Shown here in pieces: positions 1 to 9,809 of a stretch of DNA of 64,000 bases (its first letter is position 1; the number at the start of each line of letters is the position of its first letter). The stretch is from Lepidonotus clava. Taxonomy: Eukaryota > Annelida > Polychaeta > Phyllodocida > Polynoidae. The position numbers were made by a program, and so were the translations under genes. The notes under the pieces are model-generated. The model saw only the letters and a list, made by a program, of their open reading frames with translations, was not told where the DNA came from and did no database searches. Where the stretch lies: NCBI GenBank assembly GCA_936440205.1, contig OW387149.1, forward strand, positions 8,948,114 through 9,012,113, given 5' to 3'.

Positions 1-755
1 CTGTTTTTGCATAATGTAGCCTGAAAGTCCTTCTTTTCTGTTTTAGACTTTTTCACATGACCTAGTTTCCATGGCAACCAATTACTTCATCTTAGCAGCA
101 TAATTATGTACATTTTGATGTTCTTTCAACATTCCAGCAACCATGTTACCTATCAAATAAAGGTACAGAAATATTTCATTTCTAGATTGATTTTAGCTTA
201 TTTGTACTAATTTTATGGTCACTTTCTATGTAAAGATGTACAAAATTTCGAATACATATTATATTACATTATGTTTATATATACTTTCTCTCATTTACTT
301 TTTAGAATATAGCATAAATAAGGAAAAAAGAAAACAAAGAAATTGTAGAAAACAGTATGTGTGACATTCAATGCCAATTTGGGGCTTGTTGACATACAGT
401 GTGATAGGTCTACAGTCAATATACAGTCCAAAAGACAAATTTTCTAAACGCAAAATGATATGTAAAGAGGTAAAATAAATTTAACCTTGTCTGGGATCCA
501 GTGACTCTGTATTTTGTATCAGGGGATGTTCGACCCTCTGGTGGACCCTGGACAAACAGTCCCCCTCAACAGAATACAGGGCATGGGATCCCAGCTGGGT
601 CAGTATTCGTATATGGCATTTTGTATTCATACAGATATACTGTCACCGAATGACACAAAGCATTGAAGTCTTGGTTATCCATATCTCCTAGGGGAATTGC
701 AATATACAGCTCAAGGCTGACACATAGACTATGATTGTGTCAGCATTGAGCATCT
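1..755. other. No gene recognised; small inverted repeat
   Basis: AT-rich sequence without a recognisable coding region. The only structure seen is an inverted repeat at 491-594, with arms of about 25 bp that both begin CTGGGATCC and run into CTGTATT. It may be a tiny decayed palindromic transposon; no family is assigned. Confidence 0.5.
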
Positions 756-1211
756 GCCCAAGCAAGAATATGACGTTATTATAACATTGCTGCAACGTTC
801 TTTTTAGTTCTTCTTTGGGGCCTTCCATTGAGTACGTACGCAAAATTTCTCAAGTTTTAGACCTCCCCCCCCCCCCACCCCCCACCCCTTGGCTTAAAAT
901 ACGCATTGGATTTGTATGGGAACGTACACAAATTTTCAAAAATATCATACCCCCACCCCCCTTGGTGCGACATACTTAATGGAAGGCCCCTTTGGTATTT
1001 AATTTGTTATGTTATTTCTATGGCACCCAAAAATGTCTTCATAACCTAATATTGTGACATTGCGCTGTAACGTTATTGTGACATTCTTGTAATGTTCTTT
1101 CACATTATAATAACGTTATCATAACATTCTTTATTAGTGAGGTCTCAACTTCATTAAAATAATTATGATGTTATTATGGGATTCTTGTTTGGTAAGTTTC
1201 AACTTACCCAG
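756..1211 (-). mobile_element. GTTATAATAACGTT-family MITE, 3'-truncated, with a nested insert
   Basis: Member of the most common palindromic family in the window. It begins GCCCAAGCAAGAATATGACG, then carries the family's GTTATTATAAC and GTTATCATAAC palindromes and the conserved block near 1019-1050 (TGGCACCCAAAAATGTCTTC). The far end stops near 1211, before the usual GCTTGCCTGGG terminus. It has no coding capacity. A second MITE (817-990) is inserted in it. Confidence 0.7.
817..990. mobile_element. GGGGCCTTCCATT-ended MITE nested in another MITE
   Basis: 174 bp element with terminal inverted repeats GGGGCCTTCCATTNAGTA. The inner parts also pair: GTACGCAAAATTT near 836 against the complement of AACGTACACAAATTTT near 920, with C-rich runs on both sides. 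The flanks are CTTTGG on the left and CTTTGG or TTTGG on the right. Intact copies of the host MITE read GCTTTGGTTCTT here, so a 5-6 bp target duplication of (C)TTTGG is likely. Superfamily unknown. Confidence 0.75.
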
Positions 1212-1569
1212 AATTGGGGCTGGGGCTAAAATGTACCTGAATCCTCTTCAGACTCAGAGACTTTTATAGCTCATGCAATCTAAAACCAAGAAATAAAACT
1301 CTCAGCTAAAGCTCTCTCATATCGACTTGAACTCACTTAAGATTTTGTGACCCCACTAAAATGCATCTTCAACGACTTTTGAATGGTTAAAGGGCCCATA
1401 AAAAGCTTTAAATACACTGTCCACAGGGGCTTATCAAATAAACAAGGAGTAATAAAAGGTCTTCAGTGCACACAAATTGCTGTAATAAAATAGAAATTGA
1501 AAGGAGCAAGATAAGAATGTAATAGAATACTAAAGAAGGAGTGGCATAGACCTTTTAGGTGTGTGTATC
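1212..1569. other. No feature recognised
   Basis: AT-rich, non-repetitive by eye. No coding frame, RNA gene or repeat family could be supported here. Confidence 0.4.
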
Positions 1570-1718
1570 TTAAGCCCCATATCCACTAGGCAATTTTACT
1601 GGAGATGGGTGACAGGCGTCTGGGAGAATCGGCCGACTCTTATGATCACCTGTCAGTATGGTACATTGAAATGTGCATGTTTGATCTGAATCGGCCCTAT
1701 AGTGGGTATGGCACTTTA
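1570..1718 (+). mobile_element. TTAA MITE of the CATACCCACTAGG family, internally deleted
   Basis: Starts TTAA then GCCCCATATCCACTAGGCAA and ends ATAGTGGGTATGGCACTTTA. The inner text (CTGGGAGAATCGGCC, GATCACCTGTCAGTA, GTGCATGTTTGATCTGAATC) matches the other copies. At about 149 bp it lacks roughly the last third of the 223 bp form. TTAA on the left and TTTA on the right fit a TTAA target duplication, as made by piggyBac-type transposases. No coding capacity. Confidence 0.8.
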
Positions 1719-2154
1719 GTGTCAACAGTTTGAAAACAACCTGAAATTCAGGAATAACAAACAGGATTGTGCTTGTGCAGCTTTTTGTGCGACACAAAAT
1801 CACACGTAAACAACTGGCATTTCGCACACTTATCAAAATGCACGTTGTTGACATTGTTAGGTATAGGTCCCAGATGGATATTAGAATAGTTTATTGGCTT
1901 CAGGTAATCCTTCAATATTTAGGTGTCATAATATTGGTGTGGCCATGAATAGCCTCAGCCTGCTTGGACTGCTGGGACTGTATACTAATCTTTACGATTA
2001 TTAAAAGAAAAAGGGATAATCTCGTTGGGTACAGGTGGGGCTTATCCTAAGGAGATGAGGGTCCTTACAAATACATACCAAGTGTTGTCAATTAATTACA
2101 TATACCCAATGACGTTTGGGGTGGTAGTATGGGGAGGGGGTTTATGGCCTTTAC
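1719..2154. other. No feature recognised
   Basis: Unique-looking AT-rich sequence with a G-rich patch at 2120-2145. No gene or repeat could be assigned. Confidence 0.4.
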
Positions 2155-2516
2155 CCAGCCAACCTGCGATGTAACAGAAACGTTCTGCAACCATATTATT
2201 TTAGTCAGTTACTAAGATGGGATATAACAATTACATTATTGATGGTGAGGTTGAAACCACATCAAATCAGAATGTTGTTATAAAGTTATTTTTTGGTGAG
2301 GATAGGATGAAACCAAAACAGTATGTAAGAAGATCATTCTGTATAGGTGGAAGAACATGACCAGAATGTTATGATAACGTTGCAGTGCAACATCACAGCA
2401 GTATCTTGCAGCTATGTTATTGGGAGCAATCAAAATAATGTAACAAGACCCAAACCAGAATGTTGCTGCAACGTTGTTATAACGTCACACCACCGGGGAC
2501 TGGGTAATACATTTCT
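2155..2516 (+). mobile_element. GTTATAATAACGTT-family MITE (CCCAGCCA subfamily)
   Basis: About 360 bp. Begins CCCAGCCAACCTGCGATGTA and ends in CACCACCGGGGACTGGG. It contains the family's ATTAAG/GATGGGATATAACAATTAC block, 'TTGGTGAGG' blocks and several ATAACGTT palindromes. It reads inverted relative to the copies at 23995 and 32166, which share the GCAGCCGGAGGTGTGATG-type end. A 78-codon frame at 2347 runs through it but reflects shared DNA rather than a protein. Confidence 0.75.
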
Positions 2517-2831
2517 GAAGCGTATTACACGCTGGAAGTGGTGGGGATGGGGCCTCGAGAAACACATCAATTGTTTTGCATAATTCATTGGTGACTCACC
2601 TTCATAAAAAGATCTAATCACATTAACTTTAATGTCGTAATGACACTCGAGCTACAAGAACAATTATATTCCTATCTAAAAGTAAGGAATTGGCTCCTAC
2701 ACTGGTAAGAAGCAACAACAGTCTTATTGCTCATCAGGAGGGAGGTATGGTCACCCAGTCCAGGGCAGTGGGATATATCTTCAGATGAATATGGATTGGG
2801 TTCCTATCCTGATGCTGGCAGCCCAATTTCA

Positions 2832-3009
2832 TAAAGCCCACTAGTACTATAGGCTTAATCAACGCCCGAATCAGTTAATCAATACTAAAAGAGTATAATG
2901 TTTAATCGAAATCGGTGCTAGAATCAGCGGGTTAACGTTGTTGCTGTTGATTCGGCCGATTTTAGTGTCGATCAGCTGTCAAAATTTGCCTAGTGGGTAT
3001 GGGGCTTTA
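2832..3009 (+). mobile_element. TTAA MITE of the CATACCCACTAGG family, decayed left end
   Basis: The right end is clear: AATTTGCCTAGTGGGTATGGGGCTTTA, with GATTCGGCCGATTTTAGTG before it. The left end is reduced to AAAGCCCACTAGTA. About 178 bp. It appears to sit between sequence of an older dispersed repeat (2690-2830) and the SINE-like tail that follows. Confidence 0.65.
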
Positions 3010-3139
3010 CTTCCTTGTAATGGTGGACATGCTGTTGTCTGTCCTTCTCATATTATTGTGTCCATGCAGTATGGGAAGTAAAAGAACACTTGCCTCGTTG
3101 AAGGCATAAGGGCATGGTCTCTACTTTCTCATAGATTCA

Positions 3140-3222
3140 ATCACCATCACTGCCCTGGATATGACCCGGGCAGATTAATAGGGCATAAAGCAACCAATAA
3201 CCGACCAGCCAACCAGCAATCT
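3140..3222 (+). mobile_element. 3' tail of a tRNA-derived SINE
   Basis: The stretch CCCTGGATATGACCCGGGCAG followed by AGGGCATAAAGCAACCAATAACC matches the 3' tail of the SINE at 24600-24645 (GATATGACT...AGGGCATAAAGCAACCAATAACC). The tRNA-like head is not recognisable here, so this is a 5'-truncated or decayed copy. Confidence 0.6.
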
Positions 3223-4646
3223 CTTACCCAATAGGCCCCTAGTGATGGCTTACATTGCACAAAACATCGTGAATGCTGCGAGCTACTAAGGGAAAGCTTA
3301 CTGAGGTTTTAAGTATGACCGTCTGAGGTTGAAAGTATGAGCTGGAGGCCGTTAGGCTGAGGTCTGTTATATTCATAATGTCCAACTGAGTATTCAGGGT
3401 CATTTTGACTAAGGATGTTTTTCCATTTATTACAATTGTATATTCCTTTTTTTAGCTATAAGGAAAATAGAAAGGAAATTACAAGCAAGGCAAACCAGCA
3501 GTATTTCAGTGTATTCACTTGCACACACTTGGGCTGGTTTAAAGCAGTTTGCAGTATAACGTTTAACTGCTCTCAATTTAATTTTAGGACTATCAATATT
3601 TCCAGTGAATCAGATTGCATTATTTTACCTCAAAAAATAATCATGCAAATCCGTTCAGAATTCTCAAAATAAAGAGAAAAGGAATTGCACAGCGGAGTAT
3701 CAATATACCAAAAGTACATACTGGCATTGGTATCATAATAATTAGATATAATAATACGTATCATAACGTTCAAGTACTTAACCTATATGCAGACTCCCAA
3801 TCTTCCTCATCTTCTAAATCCTCATTCTGCTCCTGACCTAAATTGAAAACTACTTCTTCTGATGAAAGAATTGCTGCCCATTTTTCTGGCCAGCCTGGCT
3901 CCAGTGACGCATGTAGGCTATATTTAACCAATATGTGGCTGCATCAGGCATCCCGGATAACCAATGACCTTTAAATTAAGTGAGCACGTTTCCATGGAAA
4001 TGCACGCAATTCAAATAGTGTTTTATCACCCACACGGCCGAGGAGTGGTAAGTATAAGGGTCAGTGCATAGTGACAGGGTATACTTACCACTCCTTCTTA
4101 TGACTTGTATTTATAGTCTTCAACACTATTTTGTATTTTGCTTGGGTGATAAAATATAGAAAACCCTTTGGGGTTTTTCCTCGGGTCTTCGGACGAATTT
4201 CTGGGCAGTTTACTGCCCCGCAGTTCATCCTAAAACCCTCAGACGCCCCCTGCAGGTCGTCTTATATTAGTAAATGGAAACAACACACCCTGAGATACCT
4301 TCATCCAAGGATGAATTATTTGAAAAAGCTGAAAATGTTTTACTATGGAAATATAACATTTCCATGGAAATGCATTAATTTTATGTGACGTTGTAGGTGT
4401 CAATATTAACTGAGATACCTTTATGAGAGTATAAAGTATCTTATAAAAGTGAATGCCTTTTTATGGTTTATTTCATCTTTTTTTACCACGAAAACTGCAT
4501 TTACTCGAGTGTAGATCTGACTTTTTTTTCAGAAATATTGAGCAAGCGAGATATTCCTTAATAGGATGTTAACAAGAAATATTTGGAAAATAATCAAACT
4601 AGTCACTTGAAAAATCCTATTTCAAATCAACTGCTTTTACTCTAAA
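3223..4646. other. No gene recognised; one inverted repeat
   Basis: No coding region could be supported. At 4041-4101 an inverted repeat (GAGTGGTAAGTATA ... TATACTTACCACTC) flanks about 30 bp and could be a small hairpin element. Short open frames at 3415 and 4131 resemble nothing recognisable. Confidence 0.45.
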
Positions 4647-4870
4647 TCAAGGCCCCATACCCACTAGGCGATTTTACCAGCGATGGGCATTGGGCAGCTG
4701 GGAGAATCAGTCAATTTTTATGATCGCCTGTCAATACAGTATATCGAAATGTGCATGTTTGATCTGAATCAGTGCTGAAATTGGCTGATTCTAAGGGTAG
4801 AATTTGCCGGTTTTAGCGCTGGTCCGTGGGTCGACTGTGTAAAAATGTCCTAGTGGGTATGGAGCTTTAG
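4647..4870 (+). mobile_element. TTAA MITE of the CATACCCACTAGG family, full length
   Basis: About 224 bp with both ends present: GGCCCCATACCCACTAGGCG on the left and TCCTAGTGGGTATGGAGCTTTAG on the right, flanked by TCAA and TTAG (diverged TTAA). The inner order of blocks (GGGAGAATC, GATCGCCTGTCAATA, ATGTGCATGTTTGATCTGAATC, GCTGATTCTA) defines the family's orientation. Confidence 0.85.
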
Positions 4871-5357
4871 AATAAACTAACATATCTCTTCTGTAGCAGG
4901 TATAATTCAATCTTTCCTGACAGCAGTAAACTCGGATTACAGTAGATATTCCATTATTCAGGGACTCTACATTTGAACATCCCATCTCTAAGACCAAATC
5001 ATGGTAGGCATATTTTTGCCGTGACATCCTTTGTCTCATTGATGCGGCAAATAATTTCTAGTTGTGATAAATTGATTGGTGTCATTTTTGTTGCAACCTT
5101 TGGCCCGTTGCACAATGATTGGTCAACTAAAATACTTTAAGGTCACTTTAAGCACATGTATGTGTTTAACATCAACATCATTATCATGACATCGTTGTTG
5201 TGAAATGGGCTGTAAAATCTTTTCTATTCTAGTGGATCGAATTGAATTCTGTAAATTGATAAATGTAGGGACACTGTAGGTATTATAGTCTAATTATGGC
5301 CTAGCAACATCCAGATTGGACAACGGTGATCAGCCCTATGACATAGGTCTGAGCACC
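4871..5357. other. No gene; fragment of a GCCCGTTGCACAAT terminus
   Basis: At about 5101-5124 the text TTGGCCCGTTGCACAATGATTGG matches the terminal repeat of the 321 bp element at 5771 and 25834, so a remnant or related element lies here. Nothing else is recognised. Confidence 0.4.
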
Positions 5358-5493
5358 GAAAAACTAAACCATTTTTAATCCCTCACTGTTGCGACCGTTT
5401 GGTTATGTGACGCGGCATTGGTCTCTAACAAATGCCGCGTCGCATAACCAAACGGTTGCAACAGCGAGGGATTAAAAATGGTTTAGTTTTTCT
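5358..5493. repeat. Long near-perfect hairpin, foldback of a transposon end
   Basis: Two arms of about 63 bp (5358-5420 and 5431-5493) are almost exactly complementary around a loop of about ten bases. Each arm holds AAACTAAACCATTTTTAATC, CGGTTGCAACAGCG and AACCAAACGGTT. The right arm is also the start of the element at 5431-6146, whose relative at 62560-62953 carries the same end once. The left arm therefore looks like an inverted duplicate of a transposon terminus. Confidence 0.8.
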
Positions 5494-6146
5494 CTCCCTG
5501 TTTTTTTTAATTCTTGTTTCCCTCATGTGCCAATCGTCTCTGTTGCAATGGTTTTGCACACACTTTGAAGTTATTTTAATTGATTGATAAATACATTTCC
5601 ACCACTTACCTTCTATATATTTTACAAGATGAGGGACACTGCTATCATTTACTGCAAACAAAATATCAAAATTCACACCCAAAAAATGTCCCCCTGGGAC
5701 ATGAAATAATGGGGTAGTCAAATCATCCCTGTAAGGATGAAAGGTGGATTCGCTCCCTGTTAAACAGGGACAGTGGCCCGTTGCACAATAGAATTTCGTT
5801 ACTAAGATAAAACAACGAAAGCACAACGAACATTTGCTTAGTAACGAAAAGTTTCGTTGTAACGAAAATACAATATCTCGGGATCTAATGAATGAAATTA
5901 AATTCTGTAAAGTGTTCTAAACTAGAAAAAATTTAGAAAAAATTCAGTAAAAGTTACAGCTCTTTGGGAACATTCTAAATATAGAAAAAAATTGTGCAAA
6001 ACCATAGTTGTTAAGATAAAAGTAACAACGAACTCTTTCGTTGTTTACAATATTTTCGTTGTTACGAAACCCATTGTGCAACGGGTCACTGGTCTTTTAA
6101 AGTGGGCCAATGTTCGCAACAGCGATACCCATTATAGGACGGGCCA
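5431..6146 (-). mobile_element. TGCCGCGTCGCATAAC-ended DNA transposon with nested insert
   Basis: Shares ends and inner text with the copy at 62560-62953: AATGCCGCGTCGCATAACC at one end, GTGCCAATCGTC, GGGACATTTT(T)GGGTGTGAA (complement), ATCCTTACAGGGATG and CCCTGTT(C/A)AACAGGGA, then a decayed far end near GGACGGGCC. Without the nested 321 bp element (5771-6091) it would be about 395 bp, as in the 62.5 kb copy. No transposase is encoded; the 133-codon minus-strand frame is fortuitous. Confidence 0.75.
5771..6091 (+). mobile_element. 321 bp CAGTGGCCCGTTGCACAAT-ended MITE, copy 1
   Basis: Terminal inverted repeats CAGTGGCCCGTTGCACAAT and its complement with one change (CAGTGACCC...). The interior is rich in AACGAA/TTCGTT motifs and contains TTCGTTACTAAG opposite CTTAGTAACGAA as an inner hairpin. 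Copy 2 at 25834-26155 is nearly identical along its whole length, so both moved recently. It sits inside the transposon at 5431-6146. The CAGTG start suggests a hAT-like element, but I see no clear 8 bp target duplication. Confidence 0.85.
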
Positions 6147-6696
6147 CAAGGACTACTGCAAGAATCTCACTCTTTATACCTACTTGAATTGTTTTCCATT
6201 TCATGGGGCTTAGTGTGTGACACATGACCATTAGAATATGCAGGAAAATGTATTGTATTGTATAGTCTGAAAAGTCTAAAGTGGATAATGTACTGATATG
6301 GGAGATTGCATGTCTGGAAGTACTTTCTAACCTCCTTCTCAATGGGATGTCTTTTTCACATTATCCAGGATTTTATCTTAATGCCCCATTCACCGAATTC
6401 CTCCATCTGAAATCAGGGCTATCAGAATATATCAGATAGAATGAGGTGGCTTTACTGGTAGTGCAATTGCTGTATTATAACCAGGGGCAGATCCAAATAG
6501 GAAATGAGGTGGGGGGGGGGGGGGATGTCCATGCAATAGGGCCATGTAATTCAGTGATCCCTTTTCATAGAGTGAAATTAGAAATAGCACATTGAATAAT
6601 TGATTGTTATTTGATAAAGGTGTGTTGTGTGTGATGGCCCTGTTGAAATGTTACTCATAATGCAGCTTGAATTAGCATACAGGTATTCTTTTATAC
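6147..6696. other. No gene; G-run and GGGGCAGATCC fragment
   Basis: At about 6482-6530 the text GGGGCAGATCCAAATAGGAAA followed by a long G run resembles one end of the GGCGGATCCAG-type elements seen elsewhere in the window. The rest is unassigned. Confidence 0.4.
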
Positions 6697-7481
6697 AGTC
6701 TACAGGCACTCTAAATAGCCTACTGGTACTCTCTAAACAACCTACTGGTACTCTCTAAACAGCCCACCGGTACTATCTAAACAGCCCACCTGTACTCTGT
6801 AAACAGCCCACCGGTACTCCCTAAACAGCCTACCGGTACTCTCTTAACAGCCTACAGGTACTCTCTAAACAGCCTACCGGTACTCTCAAAACAGCCTACA
6901 GAAACTCTCTCAACAGCCTACCGGTACTCTCTAAACAGCCTACCGGTAGCCTCTAAACAGCCTACCGGTACTCTCTAAACAGCCCACCAGTACTCTCTAA
7001 ACAGCCCACCTGTACTCTTTAAGCAACCTACTGGTACTCTCTAAACAGCCTTCTGGTACTTTCTAACCAGCCTACCGGTACCCTCTAAACAGCCTACCGG
7101 TACTCTCTTAACAGCCTACAGGTACTCTCTAAACAGCCTACCGGTACTCTCTAAACAGCCAACATAAACTCTCTCAACAGCCTACCGGTACTCTCTAAAC
7201 AGCCAACATAAACTCTCTCAACAGCCTACCGGTACTCTCTAAACAGCCTACCGGTACTCTCTAAACAGCCCACCAGTACTCTCTAAACAGCCCACCTGTA
7301 CTCTTTAAGCAACCTACCGGTACTCTCTAAACAGCCTACTGGTACTTTCTAACCAGCCTACCAGTACTCTCTGAACAGCCTACCGGTACTCTCTAAACAG
7401 CCTACTGATACTCTCTAAACAGCCTGCAGTTACTCTAAGCAGCCTACAGGCACTCTAAACAGCCTACATGCAATCTAAACA
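6697..7481. repeat. 22-bp minisatellite, about 36 copies
   Basis: Consensus unit CAGCCTACCGGTACTCTCTAAA (22 bp, given here as two halves CAGCCTACCGG and TACTCTCTAAA). Outer units are shorter (CAGCCTACAGGCACTCTAAA, 20 bp) and more diverged; central units are the most alike. Marked variants recur in order: the run CCCACCAG / CCCACCTG / AGCAACCTAC / TTTCTAACCAG appears at 6981 and again at 7267 (13 units apart), and CTCTTAACAG with CTACAGG appears at 6837 and 7101 (12 units apart). So a 12-13-unit block has itself been duplicated. Confidence 0.95.
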
Positions 7482-7772
7482 GACAATGGCAACTGGGAGA
7501 AACCATCGTTCCATTCAAGTCCCTGCCACACATTGCAAATGAAGGGTCATTCGCGCTAGGTGACAAGGTTTGCTGCAATCTTGGAATGTTGGAAATGTTA
7601 GATTATTACAGTCCTCATTGTAGAGGCTCCAAAATCACAAAAAAGAAAACAAACAATATGTTGGAATTAATTTGTCTCTGTCACGAGATTTTGAAAATCA
7701 CTAATAGTGACAGATCTATTGTAGATATTGTTGCATCTGATCTCAGTTGTCTTTGTCTTGTATGGCAAATGC
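7482..7772. other. No feature recognised
   Basis: Unique-looking sequence between the minisatellite and the next transposon; short open frames only. Confidence 0.4.
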
Positions 7773-8290
7773 TTATTCTTGTGGTGGTACTTGTGTTGAC
7801 CCAATACAAGTACCACCGCAAATGATTTCATATAAGTTTTTTATGAAATGCTTGCGGTGGCAGATACCAGTTGAGATGTTGGTATCTGGAGGGCCGACCA
7901 AAGAAATTTCACCGGTCTAAACACATCTATAGATTCCTCCAGAAAATGATCACGCATCTAAAAAATGATGCGTGAAAGTGTAAAAAAAGAGATGTGTGAC
8001 AGAATCGTAAAGGAAAATATCCATTATAAAAACATGTATAAAGTATAGATATTTATATGAAATACTTCATTATTTCTATTAGAAATAAATTGCAATTTAA
8101 TGAAAGTGTTCTTGACCAAAAACATTTCAAGAATCTAATCTTTTTAGTTTTTTCAAGAATTCAAATTTTAGAATCGTGGGCATAAGATGTGTGAAATGTC
8201 TTTGGTAGTTACCCCTGGAATGCAAATTACTTGCTGTGGCAAAAACTCTTACCGCAAATAGTACCCCACCGCACAGTAGAATATGGCTTC
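7773..8290 (-). mobile_element. Hairpin-bearing GGCCATATTCCAC-type MITE with nested insert
   Basis: The right end (CACCGCACAGTAGAATATGGCTTCA) matches the terminal pattern of the elements at 21657-21934 and 29131-29402. It carries the family's hairpin at 7783-7818 (GGTGGTACTTGT ... ACAAGTACCACC) and the GGTATCTG and CTTGC(G/T)GTGGCA blocks. The left end is not clear. A second element (7897-8206) is inserted. Confidence 0.6.
7897..8206. mobile_element. ACCAAAGAAATTTCAC-ended MITE, nested
   Basis: 310 bp bounded by ACCAAAGAAATTTCAC and the complement of ACCAAAGACATTTCAC. The interior is AT-rich with a small hairpin (CACGCATC ... GATGCGTG near 7950-7975). It splits the element at 7773-8290, whose two halves rejoin sensibly when it is removed. 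No coding capacity. Confidence 0.7.
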
Positions 8291-8925
8291 AAGTCAGTGA
8301 TGCTGGTAAAAGGGAGGTCGGACCGCTCTGAATCCTCCCTTATGACTAGTGTGATACCTCTCAAAATAAATCATCGTCAATTAACACTGCACCTAAAGTC
8401 ACATTTCTCACTTTTTTAAAATAGCGTCAGCCTTTCTTGAGTCAGAACAACATACCTGTGGTTTTCATCCCAAAAAATGTCATTTCAGCAATTGACATTC
8501 ACCATGCCATTTAGTGGTATTCAGAGAGTATTGGTGCAAATGCTACAGGCTGGGTCTGATATCTCATAAGATCAAAGCATCTCACTATTCAGTTACGATG
8601 GCTTCTTCAATGTATCCATGCTGAATCGTAAATCTGATATAAAATTACTTCCCTTGGTTTTCGTTTCAATGGTGATAGATTTTGTATGTTAATTTTCCTC
8701 TTTTTTGCACCAAAAGTAATCAGACAAAAATGTGTCAAGCACAATAACTATAGTTGCTATAATATAAAAATGGAAAAACTACAATTGATGAAATGACTGC
8801 TAACTTTTCTAGAGGTAATGTACAGGCCGTTACCAACAAAAGATCATGTTACAATTATGTTTGAATGAAATCTCCTTGTTTGTGCCCAGAGGCCAAAAGT
8901 AGAGTGTGCACACACACGTCGCCTT
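8291..8925. other. No feature recognised
   Basis: AT-rich, no convincing frame, RNA gene or repeat identified. Confidence 0.4.
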
Positions 8926-9147
8926 TAATGTTATACATATGACACAGTGATTCTCCTAATGGTATATATAATACAAAGACTCCTCTAATTTCAGATATAT
9001 GATGCAAGGACTTCCCTAACGTTATATAAATGATGCGATGAATCCCCTAATGTTATACATATAATGATGTTATGATTCCCCTAAAGTTATTATAATACCA
9101 TGACTCTCCCAATGTTATCTATATATACTACAATGACTCCCCTAATT
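8926..9147. repeat. Degenerate ~31-36 bp tandem repeat, about 7 units
   Basis: Units share the pattern GA(C/T)TCCCCTAA(T)GTTATA followed by an AT-rich spacer with ATGATGCAA. They recur at roughly 8945, 8975, 9010, 9040, 9075, 9105 and 9137. Strong divergence between units points to an old minisatellite. Confidence 0.65.
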
Positions 9148-9809
9148 CTCCGTTCATCTCCTACTCACCAACCCCTCAATAATTATGCCCTTTTCTTCTA
9201 AAAAGTCACCAGCCCACTTGTCTATTCTCCAGCACTCTCCACCCCAGACCACTGTTCTCTCTACTCAGTAAACAACAACGCTGCAAGGTGGTGATTGTCG
9301 AGTCTAATCCGCGAAGCTCAAAAACGAGCCTCACTCTCCATCGCAGGTTCCCGGCAAGCACCACTTCCTGTTTTCTAGGTTTCTGTATCCGGGTTCACTA
9401 AGTGCAGACTTACAGGATATAAGAAAGTGTCCTATGTCCATTAACGGGTTAAGAATGAGACGAGTCCGTTGAAAAACCTGGAGAAACTAGGATAAATAAC
9501 TTTGAGTTCGTTCTATTTTCTCGTCAGGTTAAGGCTTGTGTTATTGTAGGTGTGACCTAATTAATTTAGAAATAATGGATGGTGGATATACCTCAACCAC
9601 AGTGAGGTGGAAGGCTTGTGAACTTACTTCATAAAACATTTTAGAAAATTTTGTTAATGTGCTTGGTGTAATCAATTTATTTAGTAAACGCATTATAGAA
9701 ATATATGGGATGCATTCAATTTATCTTGAAAGTGATTATACATCACTCAAATATCACAGCAAGCGTTGATTTTAATGTGTATTGAAATTCTGCACTGCTA
9801 GTGACACAA
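9148..9809. other. No feature recognised
   Basis: Mixed composition with a CpG-containing patch at 9285-9410. I looked for snRNA, rRNA or coding signal there and recognised none. Confidence 0.4.

Noticed and set aside
2347-2583. Similar peptides (QCNITA...ECCCNV(V/I)ITSH) at 2347 plus, 32046 minus and, weakly, 59959 minus
   Set aside because: All lie in copies of one MITE family. The agreement follows from DNA homology, the frames start and stop at different places, and no transposase motif is present.
6697-7481. CRISPR-like array
   Set aside because: Repeats are contiguous 22-mers without unique spacers, in an animal-type genome; it is a minisatellite.
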